In this document: positions 6,785 through 13,892 of the stretch, one piece after another
Layout of the letters: the number at the start of each line of letters is the position of its first letter
How positions within the stretch are numbered: the stretch's first letter is position 1
Assembly: GCA_014377145.1 (NCBI GenBank)
Contig: JACMQE010000119.1
Location: 1-13,892, forward strand
DNA: 13,892 bases
Source: Glaciimonas sp.
GTDB taxonomy: Bacteria; Pseudomonadota; Gammaproteobacteria; Burkholderiales; Burkholderiaceae
Reading direction: 5' to 3'
The notes under the pieces: model-generated
Databases searched by the model: none
The model's input: the letters and a program-made list of their open reading frames with translations, nothing else
Told to the model about the DNA's origin: nothing
Translations under genes and position numbers: made by a program

Positions 6785-7783
6785 TCATAAGCCAGTATTT
6801 ACTGAATAATCCAGTGTTGCACAATATAGCACCTGAAGACAAAGTTTCTCAAAACTTAGCCCCACCTCTTTAGCAGCCATCGGTACAAGTGAATGATTTG
6901 TCATACCTGGTGCAGTGTTGATCTCTAATAAGTATGGTTTTCGAGATGTCTTATCAATCATGACATCTGCACGCGCCCACGATCTACAACCAAGTGCTTG
7001 ATATGATTTTAGTACAAGAGCCTGAATTGCCAGTTCTTCACCTTCTGGTAATTCACAAGGAATAATATATTGAGTATCATTTGTGAAATACTTATTATTA
7101 TAATCATAGTTACCTTGAGGCGCAATGATGCGAATAATTGGTAGCGCTTTTGCAGCAGTGAACTCATCCAACTTATTTTTTACATCATATAAATCTAAGA
7201 TCGTGCAAGTAACTTCATCTCCACTGATGTATTGTTCGCACAAAACCAGAGAATCTTGATGTGCAGCAAGTTCGTAGGCCTCACGACATTGTGCCAACGC
7301 TGTGACTTTAGTTAAACCAATCGTTGACCCTTCGCGAGCCGGTTTTATAATCATGATGCCATCAAGCAACTTGAATGCATTTTCGGCTTCTTCAGGACTG
7401 GTTACTTCTATCCATTTTGGTGTAGACAAATCAAGTGATTGCCAAATGCGCTTAGTCATCACTTTATTCATTGCTACACTGGAAGCCATAACCCCAGAAC
7501 CCGTATATGGAATACCCAATAACTCCAGTGCACCTTGGATTGTTCCATCTTCACCGTAGCGTCCGTGCAGTGCAATGAAACAGCGATCATATTGCTCAGT
7601 TTTAAGTTCAAAAATATTTCTTTCAGCTGGATCGAAAGCGTGTGCATTCACCCCTTGCGATTGCAAAGCTTTTAGCACAGCATTGCCTGATAATAATGAT
7701 ATTTCACGCTCAGCAGATGCTCCGCCCATCAGTACGGCCACACGACCAAAATGAGTGAAATTATCTATATTCATATCATTCAA
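6785..7783 (-). CDS. ddl: D-alanine--D-alanine ligase (DdlB type)
   Basis: Ddl joins two D-Ala molecules with ATP to give the terminal dipeptide of the peptidoglycan stem; it is a cytoplasmic ATP-grasp enzyme. The 332-residue product shows [15 protein letters not shown] (19-33, Glu26), [12 protein letters not shown] (73-84), [11 protein letters not shown] (147-157, Ser153), the omega loop [14 protein letters not shown] (226-239), and RADV (271-274) with [17 protein letters not shown] (285-301), which gives Arg271, Asp273, Glu287 and Asn289. The segment between the two ligand halves (about 197-213) is slightly longer than in E. coli. I chose a TTG start at 7783: AAGGAG lies eight bases before it, whereas the next in-frame ATG at 7774 would be 17 bases away. 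The TTG overlaps the murC stop by four bases (TTGA). The gene position matches ddlB of E. coli. Confidence 0.95.
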   Translation of the reverse strand: MNDMNIDNFTHFGRVAVLMGGASAEREISLLSGNAVLKALQSQGVNAHAFDPAERNIFELKTEQYDRCFIALHGRYGEDGTIQGALELLGIPYTGSGVMASSVAMNKVMTKRIWQSLDLSTPKWIEVTSPEEAENAFKLLDGIMIIKPAREGSTIGLTKVTALAQCREAYELAAHQDSLVLCEQYISGDEVTCTILDLYDVKNKLDEFTAAKALPIIRIIAPQGNYDYNNKYFTNDTQYIIPCELPEGEELAIQALVLKSYQALGCRSWARADVMIDKTSRKPYLLEINTAPGMTNHSLVPMAAKEVGLSFEKLCLQVLYCATLDYSVNTGL

Positions 7784-9213
7784 ACCGATGTCTCCTTTTG
7801 AATTAACATTTTTGATGCATTCAGTTGATCCATCATGATTTTAGGTACTGAACCAATTGAACCAGCTCCCATACAGAGCACAACATCACCATCAATAGTC
7901 ATATTCATGATAGCCTCAGGCATCAGAGTAATTTCATCTATAAAAAAAGGATCAACTTTACCAAACAGACGTAATGCTCTAGTTAATGTACGCCCATCAG
8001 CTCCAACAATTTTAGCTTCACCAGCAGAGTAAACCTCAGCCAATAAGACCACATCAACGGATGAAATAATTTTTACGAAATCTTCAAAGCAATCACGAGT
8101 TCGTGTGTATCGATGAGGTTGAAATGCAAGTACCAATCTTTGATTAGGAAAAGCGCCTCTTGCAGCTTCAATTGTTGCGCGCATTTCTACCGGATGATGA
8201 CCATAATCATCAATCAAAGTAAAGCTCCCTCCATGTTTTGCATTGAATAATCCATAATTCTGAAATCGTCGATCAACACCTTTAAACTGAAGCAATGCCC
8301 GTTGAATAGCCGCATCGGCAATATCTAGCTCTGTGGCTACTGCAATTGCAGCTAATGCATTGAGCACATTATGTAATCCTGGCAAGTTTAGTTTAATGCT
8401 AAGCGCTGGTTTCTCTAAATTATTGTGACGATGTACAACAAAATGCATCTCGCCTCCAACAGCATCTACATTTGTTGCGAAAATTTTTGCTTCTTTCGAA
8501 AACCCATAACTTAATATAGGCCTTTCTAAAAATGGAATAATTTCCCGAATGGCTGGATTGTCAATACACAATATTGCAGCACCATAAAAAGGCATTTTAT
8601 GCAAAAATTCTACAAATGCATTTTTTAATTTCTCAAAGTCATGGTCATACGTTTCCATGTGATCAGCATCAATATTAGTGACAACAGCCATTACTGGAAG
8701 TAAATTCAAAAACGAAGCATCTGATTCATCCGCTTCTACAACAATATAATCGCCACTTCCAAGTTTCGCATTAGCATCAGCACTATTTAAGCGTCCACCA
8801 ATAACAAAAGTCGGATCCAATCCAGCTTCAGCTAATATACTTGCGATAAGACTTGTTGTTGTCGTTTTGCCGTGTGTCCCAGCGATGGCTATTCCCTGCT
8901 TCATTCGCATTAATTCTGCCAGCATGACTGCACGGGGAACAATTGGGATTTTTTTATCTCGTGCAGCAATTACCTCAGGATTGTCATTTTTTACGGCGGA
9001 AGAAATAACAACAACATCGGCATTAAAAATATTATCAATGGAATGTCCAACGTAAGTTTTTATATTTAGTTTGCCTAATCTTTTAAGAGTTGAGCTCTCA
9101 ATCAAATCAGAACCACTTACCGAATAGCCTAAGTTATGCAGGACTTCAGCAATACCAGACATTCCAGCACCACCAATGCCTATAAAGTGAATATTTCGTA
9201 TTGCATGCTTCAT
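7780..9213 (-). CDS. murC: UDP-N-acetylmuramate--L-alanine ligase MurC
   Basis: MurC adds L-Ala to UDP-MurNAc with ATP, the first amino acid of the stem peptide, in the cytoplasm. The 477-residue product has the N-terminal dinucleotide-like motif [15 protein letters not shown] (9-23), the ATP-binding P-loop GTHGKTTTT (112-120), the central block [13 protein letters not shown] (158-170) and [11 protein letters not shown] (179-189), [10 protein letters not shown] (281-290) and the C-terminal DDYGHHPVE (335-343). The frame is open six codons further, but the ATG at 9213 was chosen. It gives the MKHAI start of relatives, has GAGGA nine bases upstream, and overlaps the murG stop as ATGA. At its other end the stop overlaps the ddl TTG. 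Length and motifs indicate a complete, functional ligase. Confidence 0.98.
   Translation of the reverse strand: MKHAIRNIHFIGIGGAGMSGIAEVLHNLGYSVSGSDLIESSTLKRLGKLNIKTYVGHSIDNIFNADVVVISSAVKNDNPEVIAARDKKIPIVPRAVMLAELMRMKQGIAIAGTHGKTTTTSLIASILAEAGLDPTFVIGGRLNSADANAKLGSGDYIVVEADESDASFLNLLPVMAVVTNIDADHMETYDHDFEKLKNAFVEFLHKMPFYGAAILCIDNPAIREIIPFLERPILSYGFSKEAKIFATNVDAVGGEMHFVVHRHNNLEKPALSIKLNLPGLHNVLNALAAIAVATELDIADAAIQRALLQFKGVDRRFQNYGLFNAKHGGSFTLIDDYGHHPVEMRATIEAARGAFPNQRLVLAFQPHRYTRTRDCFEDFVKIISSVDVVLLAEVYSAGEAKIVGADGRTLTRALRLFGKVDPFFIDEITLMPEAIMNMTIDGDVVLCMGAGSIGSVPKIMMDQLNASKMLIQKETSV
7792..7797 (-). promoter_or_regulatory. Shine-Dalgarno site supporting the ddl TTG start
   Basis: AAGGAG on the minus strand, eight bases upstream of the TTG at 7783 and inside the 3' end of murC. 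Its distance to the ATG at 7774 is too long, so it favours the rare TTG start. Confidence 0.65.
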
Positions 9214-10295
9214 TTTATTAAATCCTCGCAAGCATCTACTAGTGCTTTTAATGCTCCTTGCTTATGCATTTTTTTTGCTTTCATTGCAGTTAAAAGCAGC
9301 GTGGATCGATCTAAAGTAGAGATCAAGTCTGCTAATTTTTGTGGCGTTAAGTTTTCTTGATGTTGTAGCCAACCCGCATCATTCTGGATCAAATACATCG
9401 CATTTTTTGTTTGATGATCATCTACAGCTGATGGTAGCGGGATAAATATTGCCGCCACGCCTACAGCAGCCAGTTCAGTCACAGTACTAGCACCTGAACG
9501 GCAAATTACAAGATCAGCATCAGCAAATGCAATAGCCGTATTTTCTATAAATGGCTTCAAATCAGCATTAATATGCAACTTATTATAATTTTCTTGTAAT
9601 TCTTCAAATTGATCATTTCCGCTTTGATGCGTCACATGTGGGCGATGGTCTTTTGGTAGCAAGTTGATAGTTTGAGGAATAATTTTGTTGAGAAATTTAG
9701 CACCCAAACTGCCACCTATCACAAGTATTTTGAGTGGGCCTCGTCGATTGTTATAACGGTTTTCGGGTTCTGCTTGTTGAGTAAATTCAAGACGCAATGG
9801 ATTACCAATCCATTTTGCATGATTCATTACATTTGGAAACGCTGTGTAAACTTTAGTTGCCAATACGGCCAAGGTGCTATTGCTTAGTCCAGCAACTGAG
9901 TTTTGTTCATGTAATAGTAAAGGAATACCAAATAATCGCCCCGTTATTCCTGCTGGAAAAGTAACGTATCCACCAAATCCCAATATAACATCAGGTTTTA
10001 TTTTATTAATAATTTTTGCGCTTTGCAAAAAAGCTTTTAATAACTGAATTGGCAATGCCAACCAAGTTGCTAGTCCTTTTCCTCTTAGACCAGAAAACTG
10101 TATACTTTCGAATTTCAAATTATTTTGTGGAATAATCATGCTCTCCATTCCTTTTGAAGTTCCGAGCCATACAATATCCCAACCATTATTATGCAGCTCT
10201 TTTGCCACAGCTAAACCAGGAAATATATGACCTCCAGTACCACCAGCCACAATCATCGCTGTTTTATTTTTAGTCATTCCCATTAAGTCGCTCAT
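9210..10295 (-). CDS. murG: UDP-GlcNAc:lipid I GlcNAc transferase MurG
   Basis: MurG transfers GlcNAc from UDP-GlcNAc to lipid I, making lipid II at the inner leaflet of the cytoplasmic membrane. The 361-residue product is a GT28/GT-B enzyme with [15 protein letters not shown] (17-31, His23), GFGGYVTFP (106-114), HEQNSVAG (129-136), [10 protein letters not shown] (194-203), and the donor-binding block [15 protein letters not shown] (265-279, Glu274) followed by DDHQTKNA (292-299). The start at 10295 has GGAGG six bases before it and overlaps the ftsW stop as ATGA, so it is preferred over the in-frame ATG at codon 7. It lies between ftsW and murC as in most proteobacterial clusters. Confidence 0.98.
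   Translation of the reverse strand: MSDLMGMTKNKTAMIVAGGTGGHIFPGLAVAKELHNNGWDIVWLGTSKGMESMIIPQNNLKFESIQFSGLRGKGLATWLALPIQLLKAFLQSAKIINKIKPDVILGFGGYVTFPAGITGRLFGIPLLLHEQNSVAGLSNSTLAVLATKVYTAFPNVMNHAKWIGNPLRLEFTQQAEPENRYNNRRGPLKILVIGGSLGAKFLNKIIPQTINLLPKDHRPHVTHQSGNDQFEELQENYNKLHINADLKPFIENTAIAFADADLVICRSGASTVTELAAVGVAAIFIPLPSAVDDHQTKNAMYLIQNDAGWLQHQENLTPQKLADLISTLDRSTLLLTAMKAKKMHKQGALKALVDACEDLIK
9223..9227 (-). promoter_or_regulatory. Shine-Dalgarno site fixing the murC start
   Basis: GAGGA on the minus strand, nine bases before the ATG at 9213. It sits between that ATG and the alternative upstream start at 9231, so it supports the shorter protein. Confidence 0.7.
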
Positions 10296-11554
10296 TGGCG
10301 GCCTCCACGCATAAGCTCTTTATTTTCGTAGTCGACTCTTAAAACTATTACAATTGCCATCGAATTGAATAGTATAGCGGAGCCACCATAGCTCATCAAT
10401 GGTAATGTCAAACCTTTTGTGGGTAAAGCACCTAAATTAACACCCATATTAATAAAAGCTTGGAAACCGATCCAAATACCTGCACCTTGAGCAACTAATC
10501 CGGCAAACAAACGATCCAAAGCAATCGCTTGCCTGCCAATATGCATGATTCGACGAGTCAACCATAAAAATAAACTTACTATGACAATGACACCTAATAA
10601 TCCAAATTCTTCACCAATCACAGCCAGTAGAAAATCAGTATGGGCTTCAGGTAACCAATGTAATTTTTCTACGCTACCGCCTAGTCCAACACCGAATATC
10701 TCGCCTCTACCGAAAGCAATCAAAGAATGTGATAGCTGATAGCCTTTACCTAATGTATGCTCGGCACTCCATGGATCTAAATATGCAAATATCCGCTCTC
10801 TTCTCCAATCACTCACGGCAATCATCACACCGAATGCAACAACTATCAACGCTGCGATTAAAAAAAACATGCGGGCATTAACACCACCTAAAAATAGAAT
10901 TCCCATCGCAATAACAGCAATGACCATAAACGCACCCATATCAGGCTCTGCCAATAATAGTAACCCAACAACTAGAACCGCGACACCGATTGGCATGACA
11001 GCGACAAAAAATCGTTCTTTAATATTCATCTTTCTAACCATGTAGTCAGACACATATAGCAGCATGGCAAATTTTGCAAACTCAGAAGGCTGAAAACTAA
11101 TAAAACCTAATGGAATCCATCTCCTGGCACCATTAACAACTTTTCCAACATGAGGAATTAGTACTGCGATTAACAATAATAATGATGTGACAAACAACCA
11201 TGGAGCTACTTTTTCCCATACAGCCACCGGCAACTGAAATGCAACTATGGCGATCATGCCAGCCATAATTAGAAATAATGCATGCCTAACTACAAAGTAT
11301 GTTCCTGTTAATTTTATAAATTTTGGATTATCAGGCATAGCTATTGACGCTGAATATACCATCACCAAACCCCAGGTCATTAAAATTAATGTCACCCAAA
11401 TTAATTGCAAATCAATTTTATATGCAACTGATGCTTTTAATTGTTTGGCATTAGCTTCCAAAGATATTTTTTTTGCAAATGGATTAATACTTTTAAGAAG
11501 TACTTTATCAGATGGTATTTCCCAATTGGCATAGCGTTGGAGAAAAATACTCAT
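10292..11554 (-). CDS. ftsW: Septal peptidoglycan polymerase FtsW (SEDS family)
   Basis: FtsW polymerises lipid II at the septum together with its partner transpeptidase FtsI (PBP3), whose gene would lie beyond the right edge. The 420-residue product has a cytoplasmic N-terminal tail of about 48 residues, then roughly ten membrane helices. SEDS signatures are visible: [18 protein letters not shown] (141-158), [19 protein letters not shown] (260-278), [18 protein letters not shown] (301-318, conserved Asp307), and [15 protein letters not shown] (379-393) after [10 protein letters not shown] (369-378). The start at 11554 has AAGGTG seven bases upstream and overlaps the murD stop as ATGA. FtsW rather than RodA is supported by the gene context and the long N-terminal tail. 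An A8 run on the coding strand (11467-11474) encodes Lys-Lys near the start. Confidence 0.97.
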   Translation of the reverse strand: MSIFLQRYANWEIPSDKVLLKSINPFAKKISLEANAKQLKASVAYKIDLQLIWVTLILMTWGLVMVYSASIAMPDNPKFIKLTGTYFVVRHALFLIMAGMIAIVAFQLPVAVWEKVAPWLFVTSLLLLIAVLIPHVGKVVNGARRWIPLGFISFQPSEFAKFAMLLYVSDYMVRKMNIKERFFVAVMPIGVAVLVVGLLLLAEPDMGAFMVIAVIAMGILFLGGVNARMFFLIAALIVVAFGVMIAVSDWRRERIFAYLDPWSAEHTLGKGYQLSHSLIAFGRGEIFGVGLGGSVEKLHWLPEAHTDFLLAVIGEEFGLLGVIVIVSLFLWLTRRIMHIGRQAIALDRLFAGLVAQGAGIWIGFQAFINMGVNLGALPTKGLTLPLMSYGGSAILFNSMAIVIVLRVDYENKELMRGGRQ

Positions 11555-13062
11555 AGGATCGCACCTTCATCCAACTGATATGCGATTTGCTTGACCGCGG
11601 CGCAAAAAGCATGTGCACGATGCTCGTAATTATCAAACATATCAAAGCTGGCGCAGGCTGGTGATAGTAAAACTGCATCCCCATTACATGCCTGCTCAGA
11701 GGCTGTAGAGACGGCCTCAAGCATCGTATCTGCTGTAATAATAGGAATAGCCAAATCACGAAGTGTATTTAATATTTTAAGTTTGTCCTTACCTATCAAA
11801 ATTACAGATCTGGCATATTGACCTACAGGTTTTCGTAAAAGTGAAAAATCCTGTCCTTTGGATTCACCACCAAGAATAATAACTATCTTTCGATCAACGC
11901 CCAATCCACTGAGTGCCGCCACTGTTGCACCAACATTCGTACCTTTGCTATCATCAAAATACTCTATCCCTCTAATAACACCAACTGACTCGACTCGATG
12001 GGGTTCGCCGCGATACTCGCGCAAAGCATATAAAACTGGCGCCATAGTACAGTTTGCCAGCTCCGATAAAGATAAGGCGACTAATGCATTCAGCATGTTA
12101 TGTCTGCCGTGAATTTTCAGTGCATCGGCAGGCATAAGGCGTTGGATATAAATTTCTTCTTTAATATTTGTAGATAAATTTCTACGCTTTGAAACCGTTT
12201 CTTCTATCCCAACGGCTTTTACCAACCAAGCCATGCCATTGATTAACTCTAATCCAAAATCACCGGCTCGTTTTGGCATATTGGCACCAAAGGTAATAAC
12301 TTTTCGCTGATTTTTTAAACTATCTATCTGCAATAGCATTTCCATAACTGCAGAATCATCTCGATTCAACACCATGGCAGCTTTTTTTCCAAAAATGAAA
12401 GACTTAGCACGCGCATATTCTTCCATGCTGCCGTGCCAATCCAAATGGTCTTGTGACAAATTGAGCAAGGCGCCAGCGGTTGGCTCAAATGCTTGAGCTT
12501 CGTGTAATTGAAAGCTACTGAGCTCTAGCACCCAAACCTCAGGAAGCTCATTCAAATCAATTTTTTCAATCAAAGTATCAAGTAAACTGGGGCCAATATT
12601 TCCTGCGACTACCACTTTTTTTTCCGTGCACTCAACAAGCTTTCCCGTAAGTGAGGTTACAGTTGTTTTTCCATTCGTTCCTGTAATTGCAAGTAAGCAA
12701 GGATTGTAAGATTGAGACTCTTTTAAACTCGTCAATGCATTTGAAAATAATATTAACTCATTAGAAATTTCTATATTATTATTTTTCGAAGCCAACGAAA
12801 TTGCCTCGACGTCTTTTGGTTTTATGCCAGGACTTATCAATACTAAATCGTAAGAATTTTTCAGTATAAGATCAGGTTCAAACTCACTGTATATAAATTT
12901 CACATTTGGAAGATTTTTTTTAAGCGCATTGTATTGAGGTGGCACCGCACGAGTATCAACAACAGTAATTTCTGCACCATATCTAGAACACCAGCGTGCC
13001 ATAGCAAGGCCGGATACACCTAAGCCAAGAATGAGTACTTTTTTATTTTGAATGTTTTTCAT
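11551..13062 (-). CDS. murD: UDP-N-acetylmuramoyl-L-alanine--D-glutamate ligase MurD
   Basis: MurD adds D-Glu to UDP-MurNAc-L-Ala with ATP in the cytoplasm. The 503-residue product shows [17 protein letters not shown] (8-24), the P-loop [10 protein letters not shown] (128-137), [10 protein letters not shown] (179-188), [11 protein letters not shown] (201-211) with the likely carbamylated Lys220 in [21 protein letters not shown] (321-334), [11 protein letters not shown] (370-380), and the C-terminal [21 protein letters not shown] block (467-482). It is longer than E. coli MurD (about 438), mainly from segments near 285-310; as I recall this is normal for Comamonadaceae. The frame is open 28 codons further upstream inside mraY, but those codons lack MurD features. 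The ATG at 13062 overlaps the mraY stop as ATGA and gives the expected glycine-rich start. Three A8 or A7 runs lie within it, all in frame. Confidence 0.97.
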   Translation of the reverse strand: MKNIQNKKVLILGLGVSGLAMARWCSRYGAEITVVDTRAVPPQYNALKKNLPNVKFIYSEFEPDLILKNSYDLVLISPGIKPKDVEAISLASKNNNIEISNELILFSNALTSLKESQSYNPCLLAITGTNGKTTVTSLTGKLVECTEKKVVVAGNIGPSLLDTLIEKIDLNELPEVWVLELSSFQLHEAQAFEPTAGALLNLSQDHLDWHGSMEEYARAKSFIFGKKAAMVLNRDDSAVMEMLLQIDSLKNQRKVITFGANMPKRAGDFGLELINGMAWLVKAVGIEETVSKRRNLSTNIKEEIYIQRLMPADALKIHGRHNMLNALVALSLSELANCTMAPVLYALREYRGEPHRVESVGVIRGIEYFDDSKGTNVGATVAALSGLGVDRKIVIILGGESKGQDFSLLRKPVGQYARSVILIGKDKLKILNTLRDLAIPIITADTMLEAVSTASEQACNGDAVLLSPACASFDMFDNYEHRAHAFCAAVKQIAYQLDEGAIL

Positions 13063-13892
13063 CTCAACTTCAAAGTTGAAATACCAATCAAACATAAAAG
13101 CATGGTGATTATCCAAAATCGCACAACTACTTGTGTTTCCTTCCAACCACTCTTTTCGAAATGATGATGCAAAGGCGCCATTTTTAATACACGCCGTCCG
13201 ACACCATATTTCTTTTTAGTATATTTGAAGTAGCTTACCTGTACCATAACAGACAGAGCCTCTACGACAAAAATACCTCCCATAATAAATAGCACAATCT
13301 CTTGACGCACGATCACTGCAATAGTACCCAAAGCTGCGCCTAAAGCTAATGCTCCGACATCACCCATAAATATTTGAGCAGGATAAGTGTTAAACCATAG
13401 AAATGCCAATCCGGCACCAGCCATGGCAGCACAAAATATAAGTAACTCACCAGAACCTGGTATGTATGGAAAGAATAAATATTTAGAATACACCGAACTA
13501 CCAGTGACATATGCAAAAACACCCAATGATGATCCAACCATAACTACCGGCATGATGGCCAGACCATCCAAACCATCGGTTAAATTCACAGCATTACTTG
13601 CACCTACAATAACTAAATAGGTCAATAGCACAAACCCAAATACACCTAATGGATAGCTGATAACCTTGATAAAAGGAACTTGCAACCCAGCTTTAGGAGG
13701 TAAATTAACATCAAATCCAGACTGCACCCATTTAAGGAACAACTCCAAAACGCGGAGATTCGAGCTTTCTGAAATACTAAATACCAAATACAACGCCGCC
13801 AACAAGCCAATCACAGATTGCCAAAAATATTTTTCACGTGATCTCATACCTTCCGGGTCCTGGTGAACAACCTTTCGCCAGTCATCAACCCA
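13059..13892 (-). CDS. mraY: Phospho-N-acetylmuramoyl-pentapeptide transferase MraY (5' part beyond window)
   Basis: MraY moves phospho-MurNAc-pentapeptide from UDP to undecaprenyl phosphate, making lipid I in the inner membrane. The frame continues unbroken to the right edge, with 277 residues visible and roughly the first 110 missing. Reading from the edge, the first residues are WVDDWRKVV, containing the catalytic Asp-Asp pair, then [13 protein letters not shown]. Further motifs are [17 protein letters not shown] (about visible 99-115), [15 protein letters not shown] (about 175-189, conserved Asp178) and [17 protein letters not shown] (about 236-252, the His triad). An ATG at 13847 is internal and not the real start. 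The stop overlaps murD by four bases. Several hydrophobic segments fit a ten-helix membrane enzyme. Confidence 0.97.
   Translation of the reverse strand, partial: WVDDWRKVVHQDPEGMRSREKYFWQSVIGLLAALYLVFSISESSNLRVLELFLKWVQSGFDVNLPPKAGLQVPFIKVISYPLGVFGFVLLTYLVIVGASNAVNLTDGLDGLAIMPVVMVGSSLGVFAYVTGSSVYSKYLFFPYIPGSGELLIFCAAMAGAGLAFLWFNTYPAQIFMGDVGALALGAALGTIAVIVRQEIVLFIMGGIFVVEALSVMVQVSYFKYTKKKYGVGRRVLKMAPLHHHFEKSGWKETQVVVRFWIITMLLCLIGISTLKLR
13064..13079 (-). repeat. Inverted repeat at the murD translation start
   Basis: Seven-base arms TCAACTT and AAGTTGA are separated by two bases, immediately upstream of the murD ATG and inside the last codons of mraY. The GAAG that would act as the murD ribosome site lies in the second arm. 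A folded mRNA would need a loop of about four bases, leaving a six-pair stem. It could hide the murD ribosome site until ribosomes finishing mraY open it. The repeat is seen; the role is inferred. Confidence 0.4.

Noticed and set aside
13063..13146. Extended murD start adding 28 residues
   Set aside because: The extra residues lie inside the conserved mraY C-terminus and show no MurD features; the ATGA overlap at 13059-13062 fits the neighbouring junctions better.
1..13892. Mobile elements, CRISPR arrays, tRNA/rRNA genes, or a defence or unknown multi-gene system
   Set aside because: All but short gaps are filled by conserved envelope, division and repair genes in a standard order; no transposase, repeat array, structural RNA signature or unexplained gene cluster was seen.

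Overview
The window is a nearly complete stretch of a bacterial division and cell wall (dcw) cluster on the minus strand, facing a short plus-strand group of three genes. Protein-level features recalled from known families point to a Gram-negative betaproteobacterium of the order Burkholderiales, most like Comamonadaceae. These include the FtsA N-terminus and its amphipathic C-terminal tail, the FtsZ tail ending DFEIPAFLRKQAD, the RuvC stretch [13 protein letters not shown], and MtgA with a Lys/Ala-rich insertion. The DNA is much richer in A+T than expected for that family (17 of 60 G+C in one ftsQ line), so this is probably a low-GC lineage. I cannot name a genus.

Plus strand, positions 1-2176: the 3' part of a TonB-family energy transducer, then mtgA (monofunctional peptidoglycan glycosyltransferase) 3 bases later, then ruvC (Holliday junction resolvase). 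Minus strand, from the right edge leftward: mraY (cut by the window edge), murD, ftsW, murG, murC, ddl, ftsQ, ftsA, ftsZ, lpxC, and a small two-helix membrane protein gene. The two groups converge with only 23 bases between them. No stretch longer than 300 bases lacks a gene.

The minus-strand genes form one pathway. MraY makes lipid I and MurG converts it to lipid II. MurC and MurD add L-Ala and D-Glu to the UDP-MurNAc precursor, and Ddl makes D-Ala-D-Ala. FtsW polymerises septal glycan from lipid II, FtsQ links the periplasmic divisome, and FtsA and FtsZ form the cytoplasmic ring. LpxC commits UDP-GlcNAc to lipid A, so outer membrane synthesis sits at the end of the same cluster. MtgA on the other strand also polymerises lipid II.

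From mraY to ddl each junction is a 4-base stop/start overlap. After ddl the genes separate, and the gap before ftsZ (122 bases) holds a candidate promoter. A 12-bp hairpin with a GCAA loop lies between ftsZ and lpxC. Several starts were moved inward from the longest open frame (ftsZ, murC, murD) on Shine-Dalgarno, overlap and family evidence. I found no mobile element, CRISPR array, RNA gene or unknown multi-gene system. This is a conserved housekeeping region, and the points worth checking are regulatory and compositional.
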